Assembly (NCBI RefSeq): GCF_004342285.1
Contig: NZ_SMCV01000001.1
Coordinates: 496,001-560,000, forward strand
Direction: 5' to 3'
Length of the DNA stretch: 64,000 nt
DNA from: Klebsiella sp. BIGb0138
Lineage (GTDB): Bacteria > Pseudomonadota > Gammaproteobacteria > Enterobacterales > Enterobacteriaceae
Positions 20,419 to 29,436 of this stretch are shown here, in pieces. The position numbers and the translations under genes are program-made. The first letter of the stretch is position 1, and every line of letters starts with the position of its first letter. The notes beneath the pieces are model-generated. The model did not search any database, was not told the DNA's origin, and saw only the letters and a program-made list of their open reading frames with translations.

Positions 20419-20814
20419 TTACCGCGCAGGGGCATTTGACCTTACGCTGACCCGTACGATGGTCGCTTTCTCTGTGATATTCAGCCAGGGGCGGCCATAG
20501 ACGAAGTTAATATTTCCGCTCCCCTGCTGGACACCTTTAAAGGTAAAGGTTCTTTCCACCGGGCAGCCCGTGGCTCGCTTACCGCAGCTGGCGGGCTGGC
20601 GGTAATTCTCGGCGACCAGCATGACCTGCGCGGGTAAGGAACGGAGCATCCACTTGTAGCCGGTACCCGGGATATCCTGCAGCGTAACGGTAAACTGTTC
20701 CCCGCCGGAAATACTCTTCTCCGTCACCTGCGCGGAGAGCGCCTGCAGGGAGAAAACCAGACAAAATACCGCCATGCCGGAATTCGTTACGTAGGTGAAT
20801 GTGTTACGGGACAT
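20419..20814 (-). CDS. Chagasin-type (I42 family) cysteine protease inhibitor, secreted
   Basis: 131 aa. A leader ends around residue 28 (LQALSA). The mature part carries chagasin-loop signatures: IPGTGYKW (equivalent to the NPTTGY loop) and YGRPW (the RPW loop) near the end, with a conserved mid region MLVAENY. Family members block papain-like cysteine proteases by inserting three loops in the active site. Two Cys residues (CGKRATGC) could form a disulfide in the periplasm. AAGGA seven bases before ATG supports this start. Its target protease is unknown; a host or rival protease is a guess. Confidence 0.8.
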   Translation of the reverse strand: MSRNTFTYVTNSGMAVFCLVFSLQALSAQVTEKSISGGEQFTVTLQDIPGTGYKWMLRSLPAQVMLVAENYRQPASCGKRATGCPVERTFTFKGVQQGSGNINFVYGRPWLNITEKATIVRVSVRSNAPAR

Positions 20815-21046
20815 CCTCTTTTCCTTACTGTATCAATGGTCAAATTTACCCGCGCAATTCTGACACTCCCGCTCAACGTATCACAGGACGAATAGTGCGC
20901 TGGTTGAGCTACCATTGCAGAAAAAGAGGGGCGCGGATATCGATAGCCCGATATCCGCGCCGCCCGGGCCGATAATTTACGAAATGTCCATCCGTCTCTT
21001 CATGCGGTACACTTTGTGCATCTTGTGCAATGAGGAAGCCATAATA

Positions 21047-21940
21047 ATGTCAACGTTTCCAGCCAGCTTACTGATTCTTAATGGCAAAGGGGCTAATGAG
21101 CCACAGCTGCGCGAAGCGATCGCCCTGTTACGCGATGAGGGCCTCGACATTCATGTCCGCGTGACCTGGGAAAAAGGCGATGCCGCCCGGTTTGTCGATG
21201 AAGCCCGCCAGCTTAACGTCGGCACGGTGATTGCCGGCGGCGGCGATGGCACAATTAATGAAGTCGCCACGGCGCTAGTGCACAGCGAAAGCCCGGCGGC
21301 GCTTGGCATTCTGCCGCTGGGGACCGCCAACGACTTCGCCACCAGCGTGGGCATCCCGCAGGAGCTGGCCAGCGCCCTGAAGCTGGCGATCGTCGGTCGC
21401 GATATGCCGATAGACGTTGTCCGGGTCAACGATAAAACCGGTTTTATTAATATGGCCACCGGCGGTTTCGGCACCCGGATCACCAGCGAAACGCCGGAGA
21501 AGCTCAAAGCCGCGCTGGGCGGCGTCTCCTACCTGATTCATGGCCTGATGCGTATGGATACCCTCAAGCCCGACCGCTGTGAAATCCGCGGTGAGAACTT
21601 TAGCTGGCAGGGCAACGCGCTGGTGATCGGGATCGGCAACGGTCGTCAGGCCGGCGGCGGCCAGCAGCTGTGCCCGCAGGCCTTAATCAACGACGGCCTG
21701 CTGCATCTGCGGGTCTTTACCGGTGAAGAGCTGCTGCCCGCGCTGTTCAGCACCCTGGCGGATCCGGATAACTCCCCGAACCTGGTTGACGGCGTGTCAT
21801 CGTGGTTTGAAATCACCGCCCCGCACGAGATGACCTTTAACCTCGACGGCGAACCGCTGAGCGGTAAGCAGTTCCGCATGGAAATTCTACCGGCCGCCCT
21901 GCGCTGCCGTCTGCCGCCGGACTGCCCGCTGCTGAAATGA
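21047..21940 (+). CDS. yegS: Lipid kinase YegS
   Basis: 297 aa (E. coli YegS is 299). Diacylglycerol-kinase-like fold with the nucleotide motif [14 protein letters not shown] (around residues 64-77) and PLGTANDFA. It phosphorylates lipids, phosphatidylglycerol in vitro for the E. coli enzyme. The ATG at 21047 follows GAGGAAG and matches E. coli; a longer frame reaches back to 20915 but its first 44 residues look untranslated. Convergent with the HAD phosphatase gene. Confidence 0.94.
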   Translation: MSTFPASLLILNGKGANEPQLREAIALLRDEGLDIHVRVTWEKGDAARFVDEARQLNVGTVIAGGGDGTINEVATALVHSESPAALGILPLGTANDFATSVGIPQELASALKLAIVGRDMPIDVVRVNDKTGFINMATGGFGTRITSETPEKLKAALGGVSYLIHGLMRMDTLKPDRCEIRGENFSWQGNALVIGIGNGRQAGGGQQLCPQALINDGLLHLRVFTGEELLPALFSTLADPDNSPNLVDGVSSWFEITAPHEMTFNLDGEPLSGKQFRMEILPAALRCRLPPDCPLLK

Positions 21941-21957
21941 TGCGGCGAGAACAGGAA

Positions 21958-22016
21958 GTGAGCGCAGAACGAAGAGATTAAAAGACCGTTTACATCTCCA
22001 GGGCTTCTGCGCTCAC
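21958..22016. other. Long inverted repeat between convergent yegS and HAD gene
   Basis: GTGAGCGCAGAA (21958-21969) and TTCTGCGCTCAC (22005-22016) are perfect 12-bp inverted copies separated by 35 bases. It lies just after both stop codons' region, so a shared 3'-end structure is likely. No T-run. Confidence 0.45.
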
Positions 22017-22027
22017 CGATAAGGTCG

Positions 22028-22693
22028 TTACCCGAGCGCCAGAACGGGTTCAGAGTGCGTCCGCAGCAGCTCCGGTAACGAGTGATGGTGGGCCACAGCG
22101 GCGGCGAAACGTGGATGCCGGCAATCTTCAGCAATCACTATCGTGGGGATCCCCGCCGCCTGAGCGGCGCAAAAGCCATGAAAACTGTCTTCGATCGCCA
22201 GACACTCCCCGGGAGACCGCCCCAGCTTACCCAGGGTCGACAGATACACCGCCGGATGAGGTTTCCCCCACGCTTCATCATCGGCGCTGGAGACCACGTC
22301 AAAGTATGGCCACAGAGCAAGTTTATTCAGTACCGCGGCAATCACCTGCCGGGAAGATGAGGTCGCCAGCGCGATGCTATAGCCCTGAGCGCGAAAGTAG
22401 TCTAATGCCTCATGGACGCCGGCCATCGCCTGCCCGTTGGCGGCAATCAGCGCGGTAATACGCTGCAGAATGCGCTGCTCCAGCTGCTGCGGGGCAATCG
22501 CCAGCTGGCAATGCCGACACCACACGCGGGCAATCTCGTCCAGACGTTTACCTTTGGTCAGCGTTTCGCACTCCTCCTCGCTGACCTCACCCCCCCAGCT
22601 GGCCAGCGCCTCCCTTTGCGCCTGTCGCCACAGGCCTTCCGAATCAATAATCACCCCGTCCATGTCAAAAATGACCGCTTTGATACTCATCAT
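22028..22693 (-). CDS. HAD-family sugar-phosphate phosphatase (HxpB/YniC-like)
   Basis: 221 aa. HAD motif I FDMDGVIIDSEGLW (residues 8-21) with the Asp nucleophile and acid, motif II TSSS, motif III Lys in WGKPHP, motif IV AIEDSFHG. A small alpha-helical cap between I and II places it in the beta-phosphoglucomutase/2-deoxyglucose-6-phosphatase group. Two tandem ATGs (22693, 22690) follow GAGGTAGAAG. It starts 57 bases after the dalT stop on the same strand and so may be transcribed with dal. Dephosphorylating toxic pentitol phosphates is possible but unproven. Confidence 0.85.
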   Translation of the reverse strand: MMSIKAVIFDMDGVIIDSEGLWRQAQREALASWGGEVSEEECETLTKGKRLDEIARVWCRHCQLAIAPQQLEQRILQRITALIAANGQAMAGVHEALDYFRAQGYSIALATSSSRQVIAAVLNKLALWPYFDVVSSADDEAWGKPHPAVYLSTLGKLGRSPGECLAIEDSFHGFCAAQAAGIPTIVIAEDCRHPRFAAAVAHHHSLPELLRTHSEPVLALG

Positions 22694-22750
22694 CTACTTC
22701 TACCTCTAAACAGGGCTGATATGACGCGCATACCAGCCCGCAGTCTTTAA

Positions 22751-24028
22751 TCAGGAAAACTCAACGCTTTTGCCGGCAGGCGCAGGCTTCAGGGTAAAGC
22801 CCGGTTGCTCAACGCGAATGAACGGGCAGATAAAGAAGGCCAGCACATACAGAGCGGTATAGGCCACCACCACGCCGAGGGTGCTGAAGTACGGCAGCAG
22901 CACCACCGCAATCGCCGGAGCGAGGAAGTTCGACAGCCCCGCCGACAGGTTGTACACCGAAATCGCCGCCCCTTTATGCTGCGGCTCCAGCGCCGGGAAC
23001 ACCGCCGCCATCGGCACAAACGCCGCGACGAAGATCCCCAGCGCAATCGCCGGCACCAGCGCCATGGCAAAGTTATGCCCGAAGTGCTGCGGGATGTAGT
23101 AAAACGCCAGGCTCGACAGCGCCATCCCGACACAGCCAAACCAGCGCACCACTTTCATCCAGCCCAGCTTTTCACCGAGGATCCCCCACAGTACGTTGGA
23201 GAAAATGGTGGTAAAGAAGAATGCCGCCCACACCTGGAGCCACTCCGAGGTGGTGAAGCCCAGTTCATCGACGAACATCAGCGGCATGATCACCGCAAAG
23301 CCGAACAGCGACAGGGTGTTGATAATGCGCACCATGCTGGAGAGCAGAATATTGCGGTTGGTGTAGAGCAGCGTCGCCGCGCGCCCCAGTTCGGCAAACT
23401 TCTCGCGGGTGGTGAGGTTTTGCATATGGCGCGGCGTTTGAATATTGCGCAGCGACGCCAGAGCGATGATGCCGCCGGTGACGCAGAACGCCAGGGCCAG
23501 CCACAGGGTGCCCAGTTCGCCAATATGCGGGATGGTGAAGCTGGGGATATAGCTGCCGAACACGCCAATACCGATCGAGTACACCGCCCAGAACCAGCCC
23601 AGCGCCGAGCTGGCGCCGTCGCTTCTGACGTTATGCACAATGGCGACGATGAAGGAGTAAAGGAACAGCGGATAGGCCAGACCGCGAATGCCGTAGAACA
23701 GCAGGATCAGCGGATAGTTGGCGTGGCCGAGACCGAAGACGAGGAACAGCACATGGAACACGCACCACAGCACAAAGCCGATGAGCATCGTTTTCTGCGG
23801 GGTGATAATTTCGGCCACCACGCCGGAGACCCATGCCGCCAGCGCGGCGGCGAGGCCATACAGGGTAAAGGCGAAAGAGGCCTGGGCCGGGGTAAAGCCC
23901 AGCTCCTTAATATAGTGCGACAGGAAAGCCAGCTCAAAGCCGTCGCCGGTCATAAACACGGCGATGGCGATGTATCCCCATATCAGATTCAGCGGCAGAC
24001 CGAACCACTGTTTATTATTTACGGACAT
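22751..24028 (-). CDS. dalT: D-arabinitol:proton symporter DalT (MFS)
   Basis: 425 aa, exactly the length known for Klebsiella DalT; twelve hydrophobic segments of the MFS polyol type. The first 410 residues are nearly identical to RbtT in this window (12 differences counted), and only the last 15 residues differ completely. It is the third gene of dalD-dalK-dalT, preceded by a GC-rich hairpin (24066-24085). It takes up D-arabinitol unphosphorylated for oxidation by DalD. The near identity with rbtT means the symbol rests on operon position as much as on sequence. Confidence 0.94.
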   Translation of the reverse strand: MSVNNKQWFGLPLNLIWGYIAIAVFMTGDGFELAFLSHYIKELGFTPAQASFAFTLYGLAAALAAWVSGVVAEIITPQKTMLIGFVLWCVFHVLFLVFGLGHANYPLILLFYGIRGLAYPLFLYSFIVAIVHNVRSDGASSALGWFWAVYSIGIGVFGSYIPSFTIPHIGELGTLWLALAFCVTGGIIALASLRNIQTPRHMQNLTTREKFAELGRAATLLYTNRNILLSSMVRIINTLSLFGFAVIMPLMFVDELGFTTSEWLQVWAAFFFTTIFSNVLWGILGEKLGWMKVVRWFGCVGMALSSLAFYYIPQHFGHNFAMALVPAIALGIFVAAFVPMAAVFPALEPQHKGAAISVYNLSAGLSNFLAPAIAVVLLPYFSTLGVVVAYTALYVLAFFICPFIRVEQPGFTLKPAPAGKSVEFS

Positions 24029-24085
24029 AATGACCTCGTTTTCAGGGTACAGGTACGGGAAGACACTCCGGTGCGGGCACCGGAG
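22799..24085 (-). repeat. Inverted repeat, dal copy (dalT body plus leader hairpin)
   Basis: Covers the hairpin, the leader and codons 1-410 of dalT. The matching copy on the opposite strand is 31859-33139. The two leaders differ by a 6-base indel (37 against 31 bases between hairpin and ATG). Similarity stops at codon 410 of each transporter. Confidence 0.9.
24066..24085 (-). other. Intercistronic hairpin between dalK and dalT
   Basis: CTCCGGTGCGGGCACCGGAG is a perfect 9-bp stem with a tiny loop. On the transcribed strand no T-run follows, so transcription should continue into dalT. The stem could stabilise upstream dalDK mRNA or reduce transporter expression. The same stem precedes rbtT. 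Confidence 0.7.
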
Positions 24086-24097
24086 GACTTTTTCTTA

Positions 24098-25567
24098 TTA
24101 AAATGCGTGATGTCGGTAATTCAGGTCGTTGCGATACAGCGCCTTAAATTGCGCATAGCGCTGCATCAGGGGGCGATGGCGTTCAGGCGCGGCGCGCCAG
24201 GTTTGATAGACCTCCGGTTTTTCACACACCGCGGCGAGCGGTTTCCCTGCCGCCAGACAGGCCAGCCGCGCCGCCCCCAGCGCCCCGCCGGTTTCACCGC
24301 CTTTATGCGTCACCACCGGCATATCGAGAATATCCGCCAGCAGCTGCGCCCAGAATGGGCTCCGCGCCCCGCCGCCGACCAGCGAGCAGCGTTCAATGCG
24401 GGTACCGCTCTCCTTCAGAACCTGCAGTCCATCGTTGATGCCGAAGCTCACCCCTTCAAGCACCGCATAGCCCAGCTGCGCCCGCAGGCTGGAGTGGGTC
24501 ATCCCCCAGAACATACCGCGCGCATCCGGATCGTTATGCGGCGTGCGTTCCCCGGAAAGATACGGCAGGAAGAATGGCGCATTGGCTTTCTCTTCCGCGC
24601 TAAGCTGGGCAATCTCCTCCAGCAGCGCGACTTCGGTGGTACTGGTTAAACGACAGAACCACTGCAGGCAGCTGGCGGCGCTGAGCATCACGCTCATCTG
24701 ATGCCACAGGTTGGGTAAGACGTGGCAGAAGGCGTGTACCGCCGACTGCGGCGCCGGACGATAAGCATCGGTCACCACGAACAGGACGCCAGAGGTCCCC
24801 AGCGAGATAAAAGCATCCCCCGGTGACACCGCCCCGACGCCAATCGCGCTCACCGCGTTATCCCCGCCGCCGCCGGCCACCACCGCCGAGGCATTTAATC
24901 CCCAGCGGGCCGCCACCTGCGGGTCGAGGGTTGCGGAAATGTCGCAGCCTTCAACCAGCGCCGGCATATGGCTGCGCGACAGGCCGCATTTATCCAGCAG
25001 CGCATCGGACCAGTCGCGCTTCGCCACGTCCAGCCACAGCGTGCCGGCCGCATCCGACATGTCGGAGATTTTTGTGCCGGTCATTTTGTAGCGCAGGTAA
25101 TCCTTCGGCAGCATCACCGTTGCCGTACGCTGAAAGTTTGCCGGTTCGTGGCGGCGCACCCACAGCAGTTTCGGCGCGGTGAATCCCGGCATCGCCAGGT
25201 TTCCGGCAACCTGATGCAGTTCGGGGGCCATCTCTTCCAGCTCACGACACTCCTCGGCGCAGCGGGTGTCATTCCACAGAATGGCCGGACGAATCACTTC
25301 CCCGTGGCTATCCAGCATCACCGCGCCGTGCATCTGCCCGGAGAGGCCTATCGCCTTGATCGCCGACCAGCGATCGCCGCATTTTTCCCGCAGGATGGTC
25401 ATCAGATATTCCGTGGCTTCCCACCATGCCTGCGGCGCCTGTTCTGACCAGTGAGGATGGGGCCGCTGAATAGTCAGCGGCGCGCTATGGCTGGCGACAA
25501 CCTCATAATTCTCATCAATGACCAGCGCTTTGACTTCCGAGGTACCGAGATCGATCCCTAAGTACAT
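24098..25567 (-). CDS. dalK: D-xylulokinase DalK
   Basis: 489 aa FGGY-family kinase. N-terminal phosphate-1 motif MYLGIDLGTSEVKALVID, substrate region LSGQMHGAVMLD, C-terminal ATP-binding GGGARSPFWAQLLADILD. It phosphorylates D-xylulose, made from D-arabinitol by DalD, to D-xylulose-5-phosphate. ATG 25567 is chosen over GTG 25573 because the AAGAGG ribosome site gives proper spacing to it and E. coli XylB also begins MYIGIDLGTS. It lies 9 bases downstream of dalD. Confidence 0.94.
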   Translation of the reverse strand: MYLGIDLGTSEVKALVIDENYEVVASHSAPLTIQRPHPHWSEQAPQAWWEATEYLMTILREKCGDRWSAIKAIGLSGQMHGAVMLDSHGEVIRPAILWNDTRCAEECRELEEMAPELHQVAGNLAMPGFTAPKLLWVRRHEPANFQRTATVMLPKDYLRYKMTGTKISDMSDAAGTLWLDVAKRDWSDALLDKCGLSRSHMPALVEGCDISATLDPQVAARWGLNASAVVAGGGGDNAVSAIGVGAVSPGDAFISLGTSGVLFVVTDAYRPAPQSAVHAFCHVLPNLWHQMSVMLSAASCLQWFCRLTSTTEVALLEEIAQLSAEEKANAPFFLPYLSGERTPHNDPDARGMFWGMTHSSLRAQLGYAVLEGVSFGINDGLQVLKESGTRIERCSLVGGGARSPFWAQLLADILDMPVVTHKGGETGGALGAARLACLAAGKPLAAVCEKPEVYQTWRAAPERHRPLMQRYAQFKALYRNDLNYRHHAF

Positions 25568-25576
25568 AGCCACCTC

Positions 25577-26944
25577 TTACTTAATCAGCGTGTAGACGGC
25601 AGCAATCTTCTCGCGCAGCAGCGCCAGAAAATCGTCACGTTCTGTCAGAGAGCCAAACAGCGCCCGGTCTTTGGCATAGCGGGCAATCGGATCGCTGGAT
25701 TCAAACATGGCATGTACCGCCTGGGCATCGAGGATGCCGTCCTGGTACTCATACGGCAGCGTGCCCTTGTGCCACTGCTCCATAAAGACAAAGAACAGCG
25801 CTGGCAGCATGGCGGTCGCTTCCGGGCGGGCGCCGCGCTGGTAGCACTCCTGCAACGTCGGGGCGATCATCGCCGGGATTTTTGAGAAACCATCCGCCGC
25901 CACCCGCTGGTTAGTGTCCTGGATATACGGGTTGGTAAAGCGTTTAAGCACCACATCGCGATAGGTGGCGAGATCGATACCGTTATCGCCGAGGCAAGGA
26001 ATGACATCTTCGCTGACGTAACGGTCGGCGATGGCGTAGATGAAATCGGTCAACGTGCTTTCGTGGATATACTGCTGGCCGATCAGGGTGCCTGCCCACG
26101 CAATGCAGCTGTGCGAGGCATTCAGAATGCGAATTTTCGCCTCTTCGTAAGGGATAACCGACTCGACCATCTCAACGCCCACGGCCTCCAGGTTCGGACG
26201 CACGTCGCGGAAATTGTCCTCAACCACCCACTGAATAAAGGTTTCCCCCATCACCGGCGCTTTATCATCAATGCCGGTTTGCGCTTTGATGCGCGCGGGC
26301 AGATCGGCCGCCGGGCGCGGCGTGATGCGGTCAACCATGGTGTTTGGACAGGTCGCATTGGCCGCCAGCCACGCGATAACCTCGTGTTTGCCGGTGAGCT
26401 GCAGGAACTCCACCAGCCCGTCGTGAAAGCGCTCGCCGTTGTGGCGGACGTTATCGCAGTTGAGCAGAGTCAGCGGCCCGGCGTTATCCGCCATGCGTTT
26501 TTCAAGAATACGCGCGAGGGTGCCGTATATCGTTTTGCAGTCGCCCTGCAGGTCGCTGATAAGATCCGGGTTGCTGGTCTCCAGCTTATGGCTGGTATTC
26601 AGGTAGTAGCCCCCTTCTGTCACGGTGAAGGCGATCACTTTGGTCTGCGGGTTCGCCCCTTCCGCAATCAGCGGCTGCAGCCCTTTCTGCCACGGCAGCA
26701 GTTTTTGAATCGAGGCGATCTCTTCGTATTCGCGCTCGCCTTCCGGGCTGACGGTTTCCAGCACGTAGCGCCCGTTCTGGGCGGCCAGCGCCTGCACCAC
26801 CTGTTCAGCATCCGGGCGAATATTGCCCGCGGCGATATGCCAGCGCTTATCGCCGGAGGCAATCAGCCGGTGCAGATACCACGCCTGATGCGCACGATGA
26901 AAAGAACCCAGACCGATGTGAAGCCATGTGAATTGCTGATTCAT
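25577..26944 (-). CDS. dalD: D-arabinitol 4-dehydrogenase DalD
   Basis: 455 aa, the length reported for Klebsiella DalD; polyol-specific long-chain dehydrogenase (mannitol dehydrogenase family). N-terminal [19 protein letters not shown] holds the nucleotide-binding glycines; a catalytic Lys/Asn/His region is seen as [20 protein letters not shown]. It oxidises D-arabinitol to D-xylulose with NAD. ATG 26944 follows AAGGAGATCAGAAT, a strong ribosome site; the in-frame start at 26974 is less likely. First gene of the dal operon, facing dalR. Confidence 0.95.
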   Translation of the reverse strand: MNQQFTWLHIGLGSFHRAHQAWYLHRLIASGDKRWHIAAGNIRPDAEQVVQALAAQNGRYVLETVSPEGEREYEEIASIQKLLPWQKGLQPLIAEGANPQTKVIAFTVTEGGYYLNTSHKLETSNPDLISDLQGDCKTIYGTLARILEKRMADNAGPLTLLNCDNVRHNGERFHDGLVEFLQLTGKHEVIAWLAANATCPNTMVDRITPRPAADLPARIKAQTGIDDKAPVMGETFIQWVVEDNFRDVRPNLEAVGVEMVESVIPYEEAKIRILNASHSCIAWAGTLIGQQYIHESTLTDFIYAIADRYVSEDVIPCLGDNGIDLATYRDVVLKRFTNPYIQDTNQRVAADGFSKIPAMIAPTLQECYQRGARPEATAMLPALFFVFMEQWHKGTLPYEYQDGILDAQAVHAMFESSDPIARYAKDRALFGSLTERDDFLALLREKIAAVYTLIK

Positions 26945-26983
26945 ATTCTGATCTCCTTGAGTGATGTGACTCACTGTAGATGA

Positions 26984-27047
26984 TCATTTGACCCAAATAA
27001 GAGCCATAGATCACAAAAGAGCAATTACCCAATAAAATTACAAATGA
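26984..27047. promoter_or_regulatory. dal operon control region with candidate DalR half-sites
   Basis: TCATTTG (26984-26990) and CAAATGA (27041-27047) form an inverted pair 50 bases apart between divergent dalD and dalR. TCATTTGACCC against AAATGACC suggests two copies of an operator. TCACA at 27011-27015 is one good CRP half-site without a clear partner. Read by eye only. Confidence 0.35.
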
Positions 27048-27185
27048 CCAGAGGAGAGCGAAAGCTTGCCAGAATGCTAAACCGCAGCGAGAATGCGGCT
27101 ATACCCTAAAATTCGGGTCGCAGGCCGAATTAACGCCGGCCAGGGAGAGTATCCCGGGGTGACCGCACATGTGAGGCAGGGAATC

Positions 27186-28127
27186 GTGAGTAAAGAAGAT
27201 GACATCAGGCTGGATCAGAAGGTCCGCGCCGCGTGGATGTACTACATCGCCGGTCTCAACCAAAGCGAGATCGCCAGCCAGCTGGGTACCTCAAGGCCGG
27301 TGGTCCAGCGGCTGATCGCCGCCGCCAAAGAGGAAGGAATTGTCTCGATTGGCCTGCATCACCCGGTGGCCAACTGCCTCGACTACGCCCAGCTGCTGCA
27401 GGAAAAATACCGGCTGATCGACTGCAATATCGTTCCCGCCTATAGCGAAGAGAGCACCCTCGACAGCGTCTCGTTTGGCTGTTACCAGCTGATGGCCCGC
27501 TATCTGCAGGACGATAAGGTGAAGATCATCGGAATCGGCTCCGGGTTGACGCTGAAAAAAACCATGCAGCGGATCGACTTTGACAGCCTGAATACGCGCT
27601 GCGTGGCCCTGATTAGCGCCATGGACGCCGACGGACAGTGTAACTACTACGACGATGTCCCCCTGCTGCTGGCGCGAAAAATTCAGGCCAAATATTACCA
27701 ATGGCCGGCGCCGCGCTACGCGCAAACGAGGGATGAACATGAAATGTGGTGCACCAGCCGCCTGTTCCGCAACGTGTCAGGCGTGGCCCAGCAGGCGGAT
27801 GTGATTTTCGTCGGCATCGGCCCGCTGGGCACCCACAGCCCGATCTTCAAAGACGGCTTTATCAACCAGGCGCAGCTGGACGAGCTGACCGCGCGCGGGG
27901 GGATTGGCGAAATCCTGGGCCGCTTCATTGATGCCGACGGCGGCGTGGTGGCGAGCGATATCAACCGGATGATCACCAGCTATGATATTCGCCAGAATCA
28001 GTGCCCGCGCATAGCGGTGGCCTGCGGAGAATATAAACGCCCGGCGATTCTGGCGGCGCTAAAAGGCGGCTGGATCAACGGGCTGGTGACCGATGAACAC
28101 ACCGCCCGCTGGCTGTTGACGCGCTAG
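27186..28127 (+). CDS. dalR: D-arabinitol operon repressor DalR (SorC family)
   Basis: 313 aa from the GTG at 27186; this start precedes SKEDDIRLDQKVRAAWMYYIAGLNQSEIASQLGTSRPVVQRL, the SorC/DeoR-type helix-turn-helix at the N terminus (residues about 25-50). A sugar-binding domain follows with GIGSGLTLKKTMQRI and FVGIGPLGTHSP. An in-frame ATG at 27093 would add 31 residues of low-complexity sequence and is less likely. Transcribed away from dalDKT; in Klebsiella DalR represses dal until D-arabinitol is present. Confidence 0.9.
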   Translation: MSKEDDIRLDQKVRAAWMYYIAGLNQSEIASQLGTSRPVVQRLIAAAKEEGIVSIGLHHPVANCLDYAQLLQEKYRLIDCNIVPAYSEESTLDSVSFGCYQLMARYLQDDKVKIIGIGSGLTLKKTMQRIDFDSLNTRCVALISAMDADGQCNYYDDVPLLLARKIQAKYYQWPAPRYAQTRDEHEMWCTSRLFRNVSGVAQQADVIFVGIGPLGTHSPIFKDGFINQAQLDELTARGGIGEILGRFIDADGGVVASDINRMITSYDIRQNQCPRIAVACGEYKRPAILAALKGGWINGLVTDEHTARWLLTR

Positions 28128-28157
28128 CGGCAGCCTGCGCTGCCGCCGGGGAGCGTC

Positions 28158-29168
28158 TCAGATAGGGTCGCGGCTACCGATCAGCAGCGGCGGAATTTCG
28201 ACCCGCTGTTGACTGACATCGCCGGAATCAATAATGCTAAACACCGCTTCGAGCATCGCCGGGACATTCTGCTGCACCATGTCAATATCGTGCCCCAGCA
28301 GGTAAACAAAGGGGTCCCAGTCAAAACAGCCCATCGGCGGCTGCTCGGTGCCGGTTAACCCCAGCTGCGCCAGCCACCTGACCACCCCTTCGAGGGAAAT
28401 CGTCGAGTTAACGAACAGCCCCTGCAGGTGCTCATCCGGGGTGCTGAACCGGGCCTGCATACAGGCCTCCACTTTCCCCTTCGAGTAACCGGGGGCCAGC
28501 ACGTTCTCGTCGGGTACGTTTAAACCGCGCTCGCGGTGCGCATCGCGAAAACCGCGCAGACGCTCGTGGGTGTTGTGATCGCTGCTGCGTCCGCCGACAA
28601 AGGTCAGCGGCGCCAGTTTGCCGTAACGCCTGACGCTGTTGTCGAGGATCTTATCGGTCAGCGCTTTCGCTCCGGCGTAGTTGTCCGAGATCACCGAAGG
28701 GGCAAGGGAACCCGGCAGGTCGAGATTGACGGTAGGAACGCCCGCCAGCTGGCACAGTTCGGCGATCTTATCCGGGTTGGTCGCCCCGGTCGCCACCACC
28801 CAGTCCACCTGCCAGGAGAGCATCGCCTTCACCGCTTCGATCTCCAGCTCCGGGCGGCGGCGGGTGCAGGTGATGATCGGCAGCAGACCGCGCTCGCGCG
28901 CCATCTCTTCAAAGCTTTCCGCAACCGAGCCGAAGTAACGGTTATCGTATTTGGGAACAATCATGCCGATCACATGGGATTTTTTACTGCGCAGCATGCT
29001 GGCCTGGCGGTTGACCGCATAGCCCTGCTCTTCCGCAATCCGCGTGACCTTTTCCGCAAGTTTTGCGCTGATGCGGCGTTTTTTCCAGTTGCCATTGAGG
29101 ATCGCGCTCACCGCGCTGGCCGAGACGCCGGATAATTCCGCCAGATCGTAGATAGTGATTTTTTTCAT
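28158..29168 (-). CDS. rbtR: Ribitol operon repressor RbtR (LacI family)
   Basis: 336 aa. N-terminal LacI-type DNA-binding domain ITIYDLAELSGVSASAVSAILNG with the hinge following, then a periplasmic-binding-like effector domain (VIGMIVPKYDNRYFGSVAESFEE onward). ATG 29168 is used because it begins MKKITIYDLA with GGGAAA just upstream. It is divergent from rbtD across a 268-base region with a near-symmetrical operator. D-ribulose is the inducer of the Klebsiella system. Confidence 0.93.
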   Translation of the reverse strand: MKKITIYDLAELSGVSASAVSAILNGNWKKRRISAKLAEKVTRIAEEQGYAVNRQASMLRSKKSHVIGMIVPKYDNRYFGSVAESFEEMARERGLLPIITCTRRRPELEIEAVKAMLSWQVDWVVATGATNPDKIAELCQLAGVPTVNLDLPGSLAPSVISDNYAGAKALTDKILDNSVRRYGKLAPLTFVGGRSSDHNTHERLRGFRDAHRERGLNVPDENVLAPGYSKGKVEACMQARFSTPDEHLQGLFVNSTISLEGVVRWLAQLGLTGTEQPPMGCFDWDPFVYLLGHDIDMVQQNVPAMLEAVFSIIDSGDVSQQRVEIPPLLIGSRDPI

Positions 29169-29214
29169 TTTCCCAACTTGCGTCACAAATTCATTTCGCT
29201 GTTAATTTCCCCAC

Positions 29215-29263
29215 TTGCTCAATCGATGAAGCTGGCGCAACATTAGCTTCATCGATTGAGCAA
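29215..29263. promoter_or_regulatory. RbtR operator pair (19-bp perfect inverted repeat)
   Basis: TTGCTCAATCGATGAAGCT (29215-29233) is repeated exactly in inverted orientation at 29245-29263, with 11 bases between. Each arm itself is an imperfect palindrome around ATCGAT, as expected of a LacI-family operator with central CG. The centres are 30 bp apart, roughly three helical turns. Location between rbtR and rbtD makes this the obvious RbtR target, covering both promoters. Confidence 0.8.
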
Positions 29264-29436
29264 CCATTATGCTCTATGGCCTGTTTAGCCACTCATCGCT
29301 CAATTTACAGCGCATTGAAATAAATGATGCTGATATTCAAAACCTTAACAATATTTTGTGCATAACATCAACGCTGGCCCATGCTTATCGAGGACCAGAT
29401 CGACTGCCCAAAACAGACTCAATGAAGGATTATAAA

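Noticed and set aside
22805-24649. 614-codon open frame antisense to dalT and beyond
   Set aside because: It lies on the opposite strand of a well-supported gene (dalT) and across part of dalK. Its composition (rich in Arg, His, Gln) is typical of a shadow frame in GC-rich coding sequence.
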